This document shows positions 1 to 13,330 of a stretch of DNA of 64,000 nt, one piece after another. Made by a program: the position numbers and the translations under genes. Within the stretch, counting starts at the first letter, position 1, and every line of letters starts with the position of its first letter. Below the pieces are notes generated by a model, which searched no databases, was not told the origin of the DNA, and saw only the letters and a list, made by a program, of their open reading frames with translations. The stretch is taken from NCBI GenBank assembly GCA_034440575.1, contig JAOTOL010001648.1:681501-745500 (forward strand), in the 5' to 3' direction. The DNA is from Imbricaverruca yamaguchii (lineage: Eukaryota; Arthropoda; Thecostraca; Neoverrucidae).

Positions 1-1177
1 TTCATGAAGTTCTTCTCACAGAAGGCTACTCACGATATTGCTTATTAGCTCATTCAAGCTCCAATATTGATAATATACTGAGGGAGGTGAGAAATATGAA
101 ACGGAAAACCGTACTCTTCCATTTCAGTTCAAGTAGTAATTTAAAATGCAATTTGGTCCTTTCAAAAGAAACGATTGCATCTTCACGGACATTGATTTAA
201 AAATAAATATCTTCCAGGGTTGCAAAGTCCGCAATCCAAGCCATAATTTATCACGACAATCGCGTTATTTATCGATGAAAATTTTGTGTGCGAAAAATTC
301 AAACATGGAGGTCGAGCTTGCTTTTTGAGGGCATAGAGACGATGCAGAGAAAATGGCATTGGCCTTGAAGTGGGCGTAGATTATGCAGCTCTAGTCATGA
401 GACTGCCTTAGCCCTCTGTCGTCAACCTCGTGCTGAGATGTTCTCAGAGCTCGAGTTAAGAACAAGTAGCTAATTGCCCAGTCATTACTATGACACCGAA
501 AGCACGAAGCCGTTTCATAATTCGTCCCATCCACACAAGTTCGAGGTTTGACCCGACTGTAAACCTCTTTACGCTTCTCATCACTCTTCATTCGCTATAA
601 TTCTCAGCATCGTCCCATATGCATCCGCCGGCTACACCACTTCTGCCGGAACATTCCGTTTGCATTTGCGTCTACACACCGCCGGAGCGCATGTGTAGCC
701 GCCGCATTTGTCGACACCAGGGGCTCAGTGTCCACCGCACAAGTCCCCTTCTCCCCCATCATAAAGCGGGCGCCTAGGCGCAGCATAAGTCCCCGAACTC
801 TGACCTGAGGGTCTGACTGCGGGGTCTGACCGACAGTCTTTGCGTTAAAGCAGCCAACCCACCTGCACAGAGTAGCCACGAAGTAGCCAACTCAAAGTAG
901 TAGCCACTCAAAGTAGTCACGAGGTAATGAAACGCCCGCACGCAGAGAAGAGGGTCGACACACCAGAACAAATATCTACATCGCCAAGATGATTGAAGCT
1001 GTTTTTGGACGACCTGACCTACCATGAGCTGGTGGCTGGCACGGGTCGACATTTGGGTCACTTCTGTGCTTATCCTGTGCAGAAAAAAAACCAAAGTCTT
1101 CCCACGGTGCAGTCTTTAAATGCTCCCGCGATTCACTGAACTGGATTCAGTTGCATCGGGAAATTACCGGCGAGCAT
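1..1177. other. No gene recognised
   Basis: Unique-looking sequence of mixed composition. The open frames on both strands are short, overlap each other and show no family resemblance, splice-site framing or repeat structure that would support a gene. Confidence 0.6.
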
Positions 1178-1416
<239 letters not shown>

Positions 1417-3054
1417 ATAAATACACACAGGTGCATTGTTGTAGTGTATTGCATGACTGCATTGCGCTGCACTATACAATTCAGCCGAATATGTTGATTG
1501 GATGCGAATAGGTTGATTCAATAGTCATGCCTTGTTCCAGGTCGTACCACGATAAAAATGCATTGGGATAAAACAAAACATACTTGGAGATATAAGCCAC
1601 GATTACAAATCCATATGTAACAGCCCTGCTATGCCTACAGCACGCTAGGCAAGAATGGAACCGGTGTTCCATTGGTGCCGAGTGTTCATTCGGTGCCGTC
1701 AATGCGACACCAATAATTTGAAATTTAACATTGGTAGTGCATGGAAAGAATCTGCCCTTGGAAGAGCCAATAATTGTAACAGCGACAGCAGAGTTTCTGA
1801 AAAGTATCCACCTATATTTCGCAGGATAAGACGTCGGAACGCAGCAACCTGCTAGTGGGAGATTCGTGGCTTGTTGCGGCGAAAAACGGCGGCAAATTAT
1901 GCCCCATGCAAACAAAAAGACGGAATTGGCAGTAATATTCCAACTCGTAGTCGATTTACCACCATTAGCTAAATTTGGCAGCATATTCGCTCCTCCAATG
2001 GAAGAATCCTCCTCCGCGGATTCTCACAACTCTCTGTCAGCCAACGCTACATCGCGGAAACCACGGAAGTCGCAGAGCACTTCACCACTTCGCGGATATT
2101 TCCTCCAACACCAATGCCCACAACACACCACCACATACCTTCGCAACACTCTGGCCACCTGTAGGTCTTTCTCCGATAACTCTGAACCCTATCACGCCTA
2201 TTTACTCCTTGGGAACTACATATATTTCGTTCGAAGGAAACCAGCACTGTTGTTGGCCCCGAACACTTGGCATATCCCTTCTTCCAAAATAGAGGTGACT
2301 ACAGTAAGGACAGCTTCCTTTCGGAACTAAATCAACTATGGTCCGACGGCACCTCCCCACCTACGCAGCCCCTTATCCCCACCCCTCTTGGACTACTAGC
2401 ACTGCAATTCCTATCACAAAACCTCGCAAACCTCGACACCTGCCCTCGAGCTGTCGCACTACCTCTCCTACTGGTTGCTCCTCCAAAATCTGAGAGAGTA
2501 TGGCATGGTAAACCCTGACGAATCAGGGTTTACCTCGAAAACAACAAAATATTTTTATCCTTGCGAAGCGACTTTCGACCTAGACGCAAAACTACTGCCG
2601 AGCTCATTGTAATCCTGGCTCTACACAGCGCAGTTTCATGGCGAAAATGTGACACCGTCTCGATCTACATTCCGCTTTCCGTTTTCTCGATCTACATTCC
2701 GCATTTAATAAAGTGCACAGTTTTGCCCTCATTCAATTATACCGAATTGGTATCCGGGGCAGAATGGCCACGTTTAGCACACACTTCGTCGCTAACCGCT
2801 CATTCATCGGTCGCCGTGGCAACATCCACACTCCAGGCCCCACAATTTCGGTCTAGGCGCACCACAAATCAACGCTTAATCCACCACCATCTTCCTAATC
2901 ATGATCAACGACGCTCTCGATCCACTTCATGAAATTGCCCCCGGTCTAAATTAGCACATCTACCCCGGCAATTTGACCACATGGTGCACCCACCAATCGG
3001 CAGAAAAATCGCACCAATTATTGTTGCTCGTTAATATCATTTTCTTTCATATCT
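1417..3054. other. No gene recognised
   Basis: Several frames stay open (for example minus strand 1481-1984, 167 codons), but their translations resemble no family I know and both strands are open together. Nothing repetitive was seen. Confidence 0.55.
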
Positions 3055-3952
3055 CGCTGCAAAAAGACTTAGACGAACATGTGAAGTGGTCTGAAGAATG
3101 ACAAATGAAAATTAATTTTGATAAGTGCAAAATCATGCATGTAGGTAAGCAGCATATGAAGGCTCCATACTTGATGGGTGGCCAAGTGCTATCAGTGACT
3201 CAACAGGAGAAGGATTTAGGTGTTATTCTAAACACAACATTGGGGGCATCAGAACAGACCAAGGAAGCCAGGAAGAAGGCACTGAGAATGCTCGGGGCAA
3301 TAAATAGGAATGTATCATACAGAAGTGAGGAAGTCATCCGGAAGCTTTGCTGTGCATATGTCAGGCCACATTTGGAATACTGCATCCAAGCTTGGTCTCC
3401 TAGCAATGAAAAAGCTTGTTGGCTTTTAGAGAGAGTACAATAAAGGGCTACAAAAATGGTTAATGGTATAAGCAACCTGGCATATGAGGAAGGATTGAAG
3501 AAATTGAATATGTTTTCACTTAGATATTTAGATTTCACTTAGATTAGAAGGCTGAAAGGAGATCTCATCGAAGTCTTTAAATTTGTCCATGGTCTGGAGT
3601 GGGGATATCTTGGGGAAATGTTTGAATTTAACAGAGATTAACAGAGATTAAAGTTAACCACAGCACAACAAGGTTAAGGCAGACTTTCTTCACCAACAGG
3701 GTAGTAGAACACTGGAACCAGCTGCCAGAAAACATTGTCAGTAGCAGCACATTGAACATCTTTAAAGACAACATAGACAATCATTATAAGAATAGAGGGC
3801 TTGCTTTTCAGTATTACAGGGAGGGTCGATTGACAGATTTGGTGGGCAACTGGTTCAGTGTACAGAGTGCAACCAAGAAGGGCCCTTGTGGCTCATAGTT
3901 GCACTAATCTTTTATGTCTTTATGTCTTTATGTCTTTCCTGATGCTTCCTTT
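3055..3952 (+). mobile_element. CR1/L2-type LINE, 3' reverse-transcriptase end (decayed)
   Basis: The translation matches the C-terminal half of a CR1/L2/Jockey-type non-LTR reverse transcriptase. It reads MKINFDKCKIMHVGK, then EKDLGVIL, KKALRMLGAINR, VRPHLEYCIQAWSP and, past an in-frame TAA near 3441, RATKMVNG and LKKLNMFSLR. A TGA replaces the usual Trp just before MKINFD (about 3099), and the frame is broken again near 3540. The distal part (3710-3900) encodes the HWNQLPENIVSSSTLNIFK-type C terminus. It ends in an 8-bp tail repeat, TTTATGTC, three times. Terminal 8-mers of this kind are known for CR1/L2 LINEs. Everything upstream (endonuclease, ORF1) is missing, so it is a 5'-truncated dead copy. 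Confidence 0.88.
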
Positions 3953-5284
<1,332 letters not shown>

Positions 5285-6520
5285 GGGACATGTGAGAGCG
5301 GAGAGGATAGTAGCGTTTAGCTTCAAGTTAATTGTTGTGTGTGTGTCAAGTGTGTACCCGCCTTTTACGCTTCGCTACTCTACCCTCAACCCATCCTCCA
5401 CGGCACCCTCTTTGTTTGCCGGTGCCTCTCATATTGTATCCTTTGTTTGGCCGATACCGGATGCCACGCCAGTCGGTTGAACGCAATTCTGTCTTAACGT
5501 AGCTCAGCTTCAGCGGATGGCACTTTGTCGCTGCTAAGTATTTATTTTTGGAAATCCACCGAACAGACAAAAACTGCAAGTCACCAAGGACTTCTACACA
5601 TGAGATGAAGAAGATGCACGCTCTAGCGTCAAATGCAAGCCAGAGGAAAAGCTTCCCCCGAATAGTAATGCATTTTTCCTGCAGGACTGCCGTAAGATAC
5701 AAGAAAAGGAGAAGTTTCCTTCCATGATCATGGCTTAGCCAGGGGCGTAGCTTCCTGTCTAGTTCCGGAAATTTGGCCTCCTGAACTTTCGACTGAAACC
5801 CTGGAACACTTCGCATTAAGATCCCCAACCTTTGAATCACTCAAAACTTCTCCTTTGCCCACTCTCTGAGCCCCTTTCAAGGAGCAAATGTAAACTTAAG
5901 AACACAAACCCTTCGATTTGTTTGTGTGTATTCTGGATGCGTTAGCAACTACCAAGCACTTCACTTCTATCTAGCTGTTTTGCTTTCATACGTCGTACTC
6001 CAGACTGCAAAGTGCGACTGAGAGCTCAGCGATGCGCACCAGCAACAACATATGTGTGCATCAATGGGCACCAGGTCGCCATACTTCGCAGACCGACAAA
6101 CGAACCGGCCAAAACTTTGTGGTGAATTGCAATAAGTTTGTCCAGTTTCAACTTGGCAGGCTTTTCAGTGCGCACCTCTGTTGTTCGGCGCACACCAACG
6201 CATAACGTCGCATATTGACAACACGCTGTTCAGATTGGCATTGTTGAGGGCCGAGCTCTGGTGTGAACGCTCAGGGAATTAAGTTCCACCGTACCATTGA
6301 AACCCAGAAAGACGATACAGGCTGATGATGTGCATGAGTAGATGATGTGGACATCTAAAGGTCCTAAGATTGAAAGGTTATAAGTCGCACTAAAGTCAAT
6401 CAGAGGTCTGAATTGAAGCCTTCGGTGTCAGTGAATACTGCATTGTGTGAAACGGGTAAAATGAAGTAATCCAAATTGCACACAAAGGCAAATGTCGCCA
6501 AAATCAGATTTTCAATGAAC
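5285..6520. other. No gene recognised; one transposon-end-like motif
   Basis: No coding signal seen. At 5740-5751 the motif CAGGGGCGTAGC occurs. It resembles a dispersed terminal motif (CAG[GT]GGCG[GT]A.C) also present near 18279 and 33578, of the kind found at ends of some non-autonomous DNA transposons. Confidence 0.4.
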
Positions 6521-6556
6521 TTCTGCCTGAAAGGGTATATTCCCTTTCAGGCAGAA
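6521..6556. repeat. Perfect 15-bp-arm inverted repeat
   Basis: TTCTGCCTGAAAGGG at 6521-6535 and its exact reverse complement at 6542-6556 are separated by six bases, TATATT. No T-run follows that would suggest a terminator in a polymerase III context. Function unknown. Confidence 0.9.
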
Positions 6557-6583
6557 ATGTATCAGTTGCGAGATATGCCAGTC

Positions 6584-6855
6584 ATGGATCCATCTCGTTG
6601 TGTACGTCTTAGTACCATATTAGTTATGGACCCATCTCGTTGTGTACGTCTTAGTACCATATTAGTTATGGATCCATCTCGTTGTGCAGGTCTTGACACT
6701 GCCAGTTATAGATTCATCCCAGTTGTGCAGGTATTGGCACTACGCCAGTGATGGATCCATCCCGTTGTGTAGGTTATGGATCCATACAATTGTGTAGGTA
6801 TTGTCACCATGCCAGTTGTGGATTCATCCTAGTTGTGTAGGTATTGGTACTGACA
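6584..6855. repeat. Tandem repeat, about 42-bp unit, degenerating rightward
   Basis: Three near-identical units start at 6584, 6626 and 6668 (42-bp spacing; core ATGGATCCATCTCGTTGTG). Progressively diverged units with core ...GTGTAGGTATTGGCAC continue to about 6850. The quality gradient suggests expansion from the left end. Confidence 0.85.
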
Positions 6856-7087
6856 AATAAAGCCATTGTGGAGTATATATTTTCTAGATGTGTTCATTGT
6901 GCTCTGTAAATATTGCGAATTTTCCAGCAGTGCCAAATCGCACACAGCTTCGGGCCGACATTGCACAACACATCATCGATTTACCGAGTCACTAAAACAA
7001 GCATCAACACAGCCAGTTTCTGACACGGCCAATAAACAGAAGCAATTAGGTCTGCTTGTCGCGCGAGCAGGCCGTGTCCCGCCGCGA

Positions 7088-8218
7088 GATGGACCGCCTC
7101 CGGGGCTCTGCTACAGGCAGAGCTGGACCACCTCCGGGGTTCTGCTACAGGCAGAACTGGACCGCCTCCGGGACTCTGCTACAGGCAGAGCTGGACCGCC
7201 TCCGGGGCTCTGCTACAGGAAGAGCTGGACCACCTCCGGGACTCTGCTACAGGCAGAGCTGGACCACCTCCGGAGCTCTGCTACAGGAAAAGCTGGACCA
7301 CCTCCGGGACTCTGCTATAGGCAGAGATGGACCGCCTCCGGAGCTCTGCTACAGGCAGAACTGGACCGCCTCCGGGGTTCTGCTACAGGCAGAGCTGGAC
7401 CGCCTCCGGGGTTCTGCTACAGGCAGAGCTGGACCGCCTCCGGGGCTCTGCTATAGGCAGAGCTGGACCGCCTCCGGGGTTCTGCTACAGGCAGAGCTGG
7501 ACCGCCTCCGGGGCTCTGCTACAGGCAGAGCTGGACCGCCTCCGGGGCTCTGCTACAGGCAGAGCTGGACGGCCTCCGGGGCTCTGCTACAGGCAGAGCT
7601 GGACCGCCTCCGGGGCTCTGCTACAGGCAGAGCTGGACCCCTGGCGACCGCCTCCGGGCTCTGCTGCCATAGGCAGAGCTGGACCGCCTCCGGGGTTCTG
7701 CTACAGGCAGAGCTGGACCGCCTCCGGGGCTCTGCTACAGGCAGAGCTGGACCGCCTCCGGGGCTCTGCTACAGGCAGAGCTGGACCGCCTCCGGGGCTC
7801 TGCTACAGGCAGAGCTGGACCGCCTCCGGGGCTCTGCTACAGGCAGAGCTGGACCGCCTCCGGGGTTCTGCTATAGGCAGAGCTGGACCGCCTCCGGGGT
7901 TCTGCTACAGGCAGAGCTGGACCGCCTTCGGGGCTCTGCTCCTGGCCACCAGCTGGACCGCCTTCGGGGCTCTGCTATAGGCAGAGCTGGACCGCCTCCG
8001 GGGCTCTGCTACAGGCAGAGCTGGACCGCCTCCGGGGCTCTGCTACAGGCAGAGCTGGACCGCCTCCGGGGCTCTGCTACAGGCAGAGCTGGACCACCTC
8101 CGGGGCTCTGCTACAGGCAGAGCTGGACCGCCTCCGGGGCTCTGCTACCGGCCGCCAGCTGGACCGCCTCCGGGGCTCTGCTACAGGCAGAGCTGGACCG
8201 TCTTCGGGGCTCTGCTCT
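7088..8218. repeat. 34-bp minisatellite, about 33 copies
   Basis: The unit core is GGACCGCCTCCGGGGCTCTG followed by CTACAGGCAGAGCT. Spacing measured between units (for example 7562 and 7596) is 34 bp. Variants carry CACCTCC, GGTTCTG or CTATAGG. A few units carry insertions near 7640, 7940 and 8150. Because 34 is not a multiple of three and no unit contains a stop on this strand, all three plus frames are open and each cycles through the same 34-residue peptide. The 411-codon open frame is therefore not evidence of a gene. Confidence 0.96.
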
Positions 8219-8342
8219 CGGATGCACAGGCGCCTTGTCGCCTTGTCGCCGCGCACACCCTTCCAGTGTGGCATCCCAACCGGCTGCATGAGATCCAAGT
8301 GGTGGCGCCTCGCTGTCGGTCGATGTGGCTGAGACTGGGGAA

Positions 8343-8346
8343 ATGT

Positions 8347-8424
<78 letters not shown>

Positions 8425-8483
8425 TGTGTTGTGTGTGTGTGTGTTGTGGTGTTGTGTTGATGTGTGTGTATGTGTGTGTGTGT

Positions 8484-8554
<71 letters not shown>
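8343..8554. repeat. (GT)n microsatellite, two blocks
   Basis: A TG/GT tract is interrupted around 8420-8485 by TTGTGTTG-type imperfect repeats. Frames through it are artefacts. Confidence 0.97.
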
Positions 8555-8555
<1 letters not shown>

Positions 8556-8796
8556 TGTTAGGTGATGTGACTGCGGTACTGTGTGATTCGGTATGCTGTG
8601 ATATGCTGCCAAGTGATGTGGCCAATGTGATGGCACCCGAGACGGTGGGTTGTGACGTCCAATGGTGTATGGCTGATATGACATGTGACACGATGTGTCA
8701 CGATGCGACATAATGTGCCATGACGTGGTACAATGTGACGTGTCGCGGGATTTATTGTGCCGCGCAATTCCAAATGTCACATGAGATGAACTGCTG

Positions 8797-9462
8797 TGGC
8801 GTAACATTCCCGACCGCTGTGTCGCAACATTCCCGACCGCTGTGGCGTAACATTCCCGACCGCTGTGTCGCAACATTCCCGACTGCAGGGGCGTAACATT
8901 CCCGACCGCTGTCTCGTAACATTCCCGACCGCTGTAGCGTAACATTCCCGACTGCTGTGGCGTAACATTCCCGACTGCAGGGGCGTAACATTCCCGACCG
9001 CTGTGGCGTAACATTCCCGACCGCTGTGGCGTCACATTCCCGACTGCTGTGGCGTAACATTCCCGACCGCTGTGGCGTAACATTCCCGACCGCTGTGGCG
9101 TCACATTCCTGACTGCTGTGGCGTAACATTCCCGACCGCTGTGGCGTAACATTCCCGACTGTTGTGGCGTAGCATTCCCGACTGCTGCGGCGTAACATTC
9201 CAGACTGTTGTGGCGTAGCATTCCCGACTGCTGTGGCGTAACATTCCCGACCGCTGTGGCGTCACATTCCTGACTGCTTTGGCGTAACATTCCCGACCGC
9301 TGTGGCGTAACATTCCCGACCGCTGTGGCGTCACATCCCTGACTGCTGTGGCGTAACATTCCCGACCGCTGTGGCGTAACATTCCTGACTGTTGTGTCGT
9401 AACATTCCTGACTGCTGTGGCGTAACATTCCCGACCGCTGTGGCGTAACATTCCCGACTGGT
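8797..9462. repeat. 23-bp minisatellite, about 29 copies
   Basis: Core GCGTAACATTCCCGACCGCT, period 23 bp (for example 8828 and 8851). Two main unit types, CGACCGCTGTGG and CGACTGCTGTGG, are interspersed, with rarer GCAGGGGCG variants at about 8884 and 8976. The minus-strand frames (repeats of RECYATAVGNVTPQ) are open only because the unit lacks stops, as with the 34-bp array. Confidence 0.96.
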
Positions 9463-9766
9463 GTGCCGCTGTGGAGGCCACCGGCACGCATATTAGAAGC
9501 CATCAGTTATTGTTCTTGCTCAGCTGTAAATACACCGTCTTCTCTCGAAAAGAAAACTTGTATCTGCTCTCCATTGACGTTCGTCTTGAAGCTACGGCCA
9601 ACGTTGTTTATCAGGTGGGGTCATTGTTCCGAACTTGTGGAAACAGCTTTTCTCTCTGACTCATTCCATTCCCCAGCTGCACAGCAGCTGGAGGAGAAAC
9701 CTTTCTTGTAGACCACAATTGTCTGGCAATGTTTCTCCACCATCACGTTCATGGCACGTGGGCATA

Positions 9767-9935
9767 TCTGATGACACTTCTGAATTGGCACCTCCACCGC
9801 CCATCAAAACTATCTGATGACACCCCTGAATTGGCACCTCCACCGCCCATCAAAACTCTCTGATGACACCCCTGAATTGGCACCTCTACCGCCCATCAAA
9901 ACTATCTGATGATACCCCTGAATTGACATCTCCAG
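9767..9935. repeat. 46-bp tandem repeat, 3.5 copies
   Basis: Units begin TCTGATGACACCCCTGAATT and contain CACCTCCACCGCCCATCAAA. The first starts at 9767 and the second at 9813. The last copy is partial and diverged. Confidence 0.9.
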
Positions 9936-10119
9936 CTCCCGCAACATCTCGAGCTCAGTTGCAGAGGCTGTAGTAAAAGGGGATGAGGGGTTTATGAAGC
10001 ATTCTTTTGTTCTAAGGTAATGATGAAAGTTTACATTTTGCCGACTTACTTGTTTAATTAAGATTTGCTGGCAAATTTATTCGCTAATTAAATAAATCAC
10101 ACCTATTCCATTTAGAAGC

Positions 10120-10930
10120 CAAAGTTGTTTGGTGTACGTCACATGTAGCACGCAATGTATTGTAACATTATTTTATGTATTGTGCGCTATGATGCAAGCG
10201 AGATGTTCAGATTTCCGTGTGGCTAAAATATTTCTTTAAGAGAATACCACCCAACTTGTTTTACAATCCAAGGCTTTTAGTTTGCATTGTTTCAACGCGA
10301 AGCGCGAGTGGCCTATCCGTCATCCTCTGTGTGAAACCACTTTTGCTTATGTGAAGCTGAAGCAGCATTTAGTGGCATATTTTGTCTGTTGGATTGCAAC
10401 ATGGGCAGCATAAATAACGCCCCATGGGGCCAGCGGAATCACTTTCTATGACTAAGATCATTATATAGTGTTCTGCCAACAGGAAGTCGATGGTGTGGAG
10501 CTCAGCGCGACCGGCATTCTATCGACTATCTAGTCCATCTATCTATCTATCTAGCATTCTATCGACTTTGTGTGGGCAGATTATTCCGGAATAACTATGG
10601 TCCTGGAAAGTGTATTCCAATGGCCCATGGGGCGTTGTTTATGCTGTCCATGTTGCAATGCAACATGCAAAAAATTGTATTAGATGCTGCTCCACCTTCA
10701 AATAATTAAAAGTGGTTCACACCAAGAATGACGAATGGGCGGATTCAATTTCGTGTTGAAGCAATATGAACTAAAAGAATGTAATTGCAAAGTAAGTTGG
10801 ATGGTATTCGCTTGAATAATATTTTAGCCACACAGACATCTGAATATCACGCTTGCCGTACAGTGCAAGACACATAGCATAAACAATAATGTATTCCATA
10901 TAATATGTGATTTACGCCCACCAACTTAAA
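10120..10930. mobile_element. Foldback/MITE-like element with arms of about 370 bp
   Basis: Reading 10120-10495 against the reverse complement of 10553-10930 gives a long gapped match. Clear anchors are TTGCAACATGGGCAGCATAA with CGCCCCATGG on the left, against CCATGGGGCGTTGTTTATGC with TGTCCATGTTGCAA on the right. Others are GTGTGGCTAAAATATT against AATATTTTAGCCACAC, and CTGCCAACAGGAAGTCGAT against ATCGACTTTGTGTGGGCAG. The loop of about 60 bp contains an (ATCT)n run. No transposase is encoded. The structure fits a foldback element or MITE with long terminal inverted repeats. Outer ends are approximate. Confidence 0.85.
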
Positions 10931-10962
10931 ATGCATATTCACGCAGGTGTAATTTTGTGACG

Positions 10963-11099
10963 TAAGTAATCGATTGTTTGTTTATTGGTTGGTTTACGAC
11001 ACACTTTTGCAATTCACGGCTGCGCTACTTCGCGGTGGGGGATTGTGAAATGTCCTGAGTGGCGCTAGAGTCGAACCCTGGACCTTTAAGTAATCGATT
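10963..11099 (-). mobile_element. 5'-truncated SINE-like insertion with perfect 13-bp TSD
   Basis: The direct repeat TAAGTAATCGATT at 10963-10975 and 11087-11099 brackets a 111-bp insert (10976-11086). On the minus strand the insert starts close to a polymerase III box-B-like GGGTTCGACTC and ends in AAACCAACCAATAAACAAAC. That order, internal promoter half first and A-rich tail last, fits a tRNA-derived SINE that lost its 5' part including box A. The last 50 bases match the insert at 35755-35818, so this is a family. Confidence 0.87.
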
Positions 11100-12111
11100 T
11101 ATTAACCAATCTGAAGGGAGCACATTTGTAAAAGATGAAAATGGAATCATTATTTTAGTACAAAAGAATGCTTCCTTGACATTATAAACCTCTTCTCCGG
11201 TTTCGCTACACACTTTGCAACTGAGTTCGTTCCAGTTTTTCCAGCTTATCCTATGTTGTCGAAGTCCATTCCCGAAGTCCATTATAAATCTATTGCGATC
11301 CATTGCTTCCTGTCGACAGAAGTCCAGCGGTAGCCTGCTCACTGAAATGCCAGCGCTGTTTTTTTCTGCCTGAGGTTTGCAAGGCAGGAACATCATACAC
11401 TCGTCTCTCTCACTTCATGGCTGCAGGGCAAATGGTCACGTGACGACCGCAAATGCGAATTCTGTCGTTGGACACTGGCCCGCGGTGAACCGGGTAGACT
11501 GTCACGTAGCGCCTAGCTGTGAAGCGGCGCAGTATTCTCTGCCGACAATTCTGTGAAGCGGCCCAGTCATCGCTCCCAGTGACCAGCCATAATAATACAG
11601 GCATACTGCGGCAGCACTAAGATGTGCTGAGACTAAGACTATAAGATGTGCAGCATGCTGTAACTTGGCGTGTGGTGCTGCAATGCGCGCGTTGACATCA
11701 CTGTGAAGGATTGTGCTCACGTGTATGAAGCTACACCCCGTGTACGGATGCTGTTTGCAGCATGCAGAAGTTTTTCATACGTATTGCGGATGTAACGCAC
11801 TGGATCTTCCTATCATTCTATCACTATCTGTCTATCTGTCACTATCCATCTGCCACAGAGAATATTACGCTATTGCTGTGGCTCTTTCCTGATGATAGTC
11901 AGTGCTGATCGAAAAGTAAATAGCTGTATATTAATTTATTAATCACGACCTTACACGCAGCTACTTAACTTGGATATCATCCTGATGCCCACTGTTGCTT
12001 CCGATTGCCATGTATTGCACAAGGTAGAAACATGATACCAGGCATGAACATTAGTGCTGGGAAGGTTAATTAAGAAACTTATTCATGCTGAAAGCGCTGT
12101 GGTATCTATTG

Positions 12112-12114
<3 letters not shown>
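11100..12114. other. No gene recognised
   Basis: Short frames only. A few CTATC-type simple runs occur near 11810-11850. No recognisable coding or mobile sequence. Confidence 0.5.
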
Positions 12115-12192
<78 letters not shown>

Positions 12193-12224
12193 ATATATAT
12201 GTATGTATATATATACATATATTG
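12115..12224. repeat. (AT)n microsatellite
   Basis: A TA tract of about 70 bp (to about 12184) is followed by interrupted ATGTATGTATAT repeats. Confidence 0.95.
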
Positions 12225-12392
12225 GTGTCGCAGCCAGGCACCAGCTGGCCGGACACCACCTGGTGTCGCAGCCAACCACACCGCGGGAAGCCTGCAAGTT
12301 GACGGGGCTCGCAGTGACTAACACGTGATCCGGGTGTCCTGGACATCTGGCATGGTGGACGCATCCCGCGTCGGCGGCCGCGGCGCACCCAC

Positions 12393-12725
12393 CTGGTAGT
12401 TGCCGTAGCCCATGTGGTCGCACTTGCAGCGGCAGTTCTGCAGGTGCTCCTCCAGGTCGGGCGGCATGTCCACCAGGCACTCGGGAGGCGGCAGCGGCGG
12501 CGGTGGCGGCGGCGGCGGCGGCGGCGGGGGCGGCGGCGACGGCGCCCCGTCGGCAGGCTCCAGCAGGTCGACGCCGCGACAGGCTCCGGCCGCGACGCGT
12601 GGCCGCTCCACGTCGTCGTAGGCGGCGGGTCGGCGGCCGGCGAGCGGCCGCAGCGCGACCGAGTCGGCCGGCCGCGGGGAGGAGCGGTCGGCCGGCGGCC
12701 GGCCGTTGCGCTCCGACCAGTCCAT
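12393..12725 (-). CDS. Candidate first coding exon, product not recognised
   Basis: Minus strand from ATG at 12725 (context GACATGG) the frame runs 111 codons to a good donor, CAG|GTGGGT, at 12393/12392. It opens MDWSERNGRPP, passes through a run of prolines encoded by a (CCG)n tract at about 12490-12540, and ends ECLVDMPPDLEEHLQNCRCK followed by CDHMGYGNYQ. That Cys-rich, non-repetitive ending directly before a donor site looks like real protein. The frame also stays open upstream to 12974, so the start is uncertain. The plus strand is open too (12414-13385), as expected of GC-rich DNA. I do not recognise the family. Further exons would lie at lower coordinates. The CpG-rich DNA upstream is consistent with a promoter. 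Confidence 0.42.
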
Positions 12726-13330
12726 GTCGGTGCGGCTCGTCGACGGATGACGCCGCGCCGGCTCGCGAGTGCCGAGGCGCCGAGCCGCACTGCCGGCCGT
12801 CGCGGCCAGTCCACACGGCGTCGGGGTCGACAGGGCAGCTGGCCGGTCAGCTGGGGTCGGGGCAGGACCCGCGCACGCTTGGCACCCGCCCGGTCGGCGA
12901 CCGACCGCTGCAGCCCAATCTGGTCGGGGATCCCCCGGCAGCGGCGGCACGTGCGTCACGCTGTGCCGCAACACACGCCGCGCGTGGCGGGGGCGGGGGC
13001 GGGCGAGTCGGCGCCGGCGGCGGTCACGGTCGGCCTCGCCGCCGACGGCGACACAAACTGGCGCGCCGCAAGAGGTGGCGCGCGCTGGCGCAAAAAGCTC
13101 GTGCCGCTGCCGGCGTGCCCTGCGGTGGCGTCGGCAGGCGTCGGCGGACTACTGGTGCCCACGTCGGCGCCGACGGCACGCTGCGGAGAGGCGGTGCGGC
13201 GGCGCCGGCCGGCCCGGGCCTCCAACAGGTGTGTCTCGGCTGGAGATGGAAAATTGGCAAAATGTTGGGGCCGAAGCCCGACCTCTGCCGGTCTGCTGTG
13301 GTTGGGCCAGACTGCGGCTCGGTTAATAGG
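12726..13330. promoter_or_regulatory. CpG-rich island
   Basis: Very GC- and CpG-dense sequence (many CGGCG, CGCGC and GCCGGC words) with open frames in several phases on both strands, so coding status cannot be read from frames alone. Its position directly upstream of the minus-strand candidate exon fits a promoter CpG island. Part may also be 5' coding or UTR. Confidence 0.4.

Noticed and set aside
1481..1984. 167-codon minus-strand gene
   Set aside because: Plus-strand frames overlap it, no family resemblance, no splice or start context; most likely chance.
7056..8291. 411-codon open frame (repeats of GRAGPPPGLCYRQSWTASGA)
   Set aside because: Pure 34-bp minisatellite lacking stops in all three plus frames; no unique coding sequence on either side.
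8797..9462. CRISPR-like regular repeat arrays (here and at 18.9, 27.6 and 56 kb)
   Set aside because: Units are contiguous with no unique spacers, and the genome is eukaryotic, so these are minisatellites.
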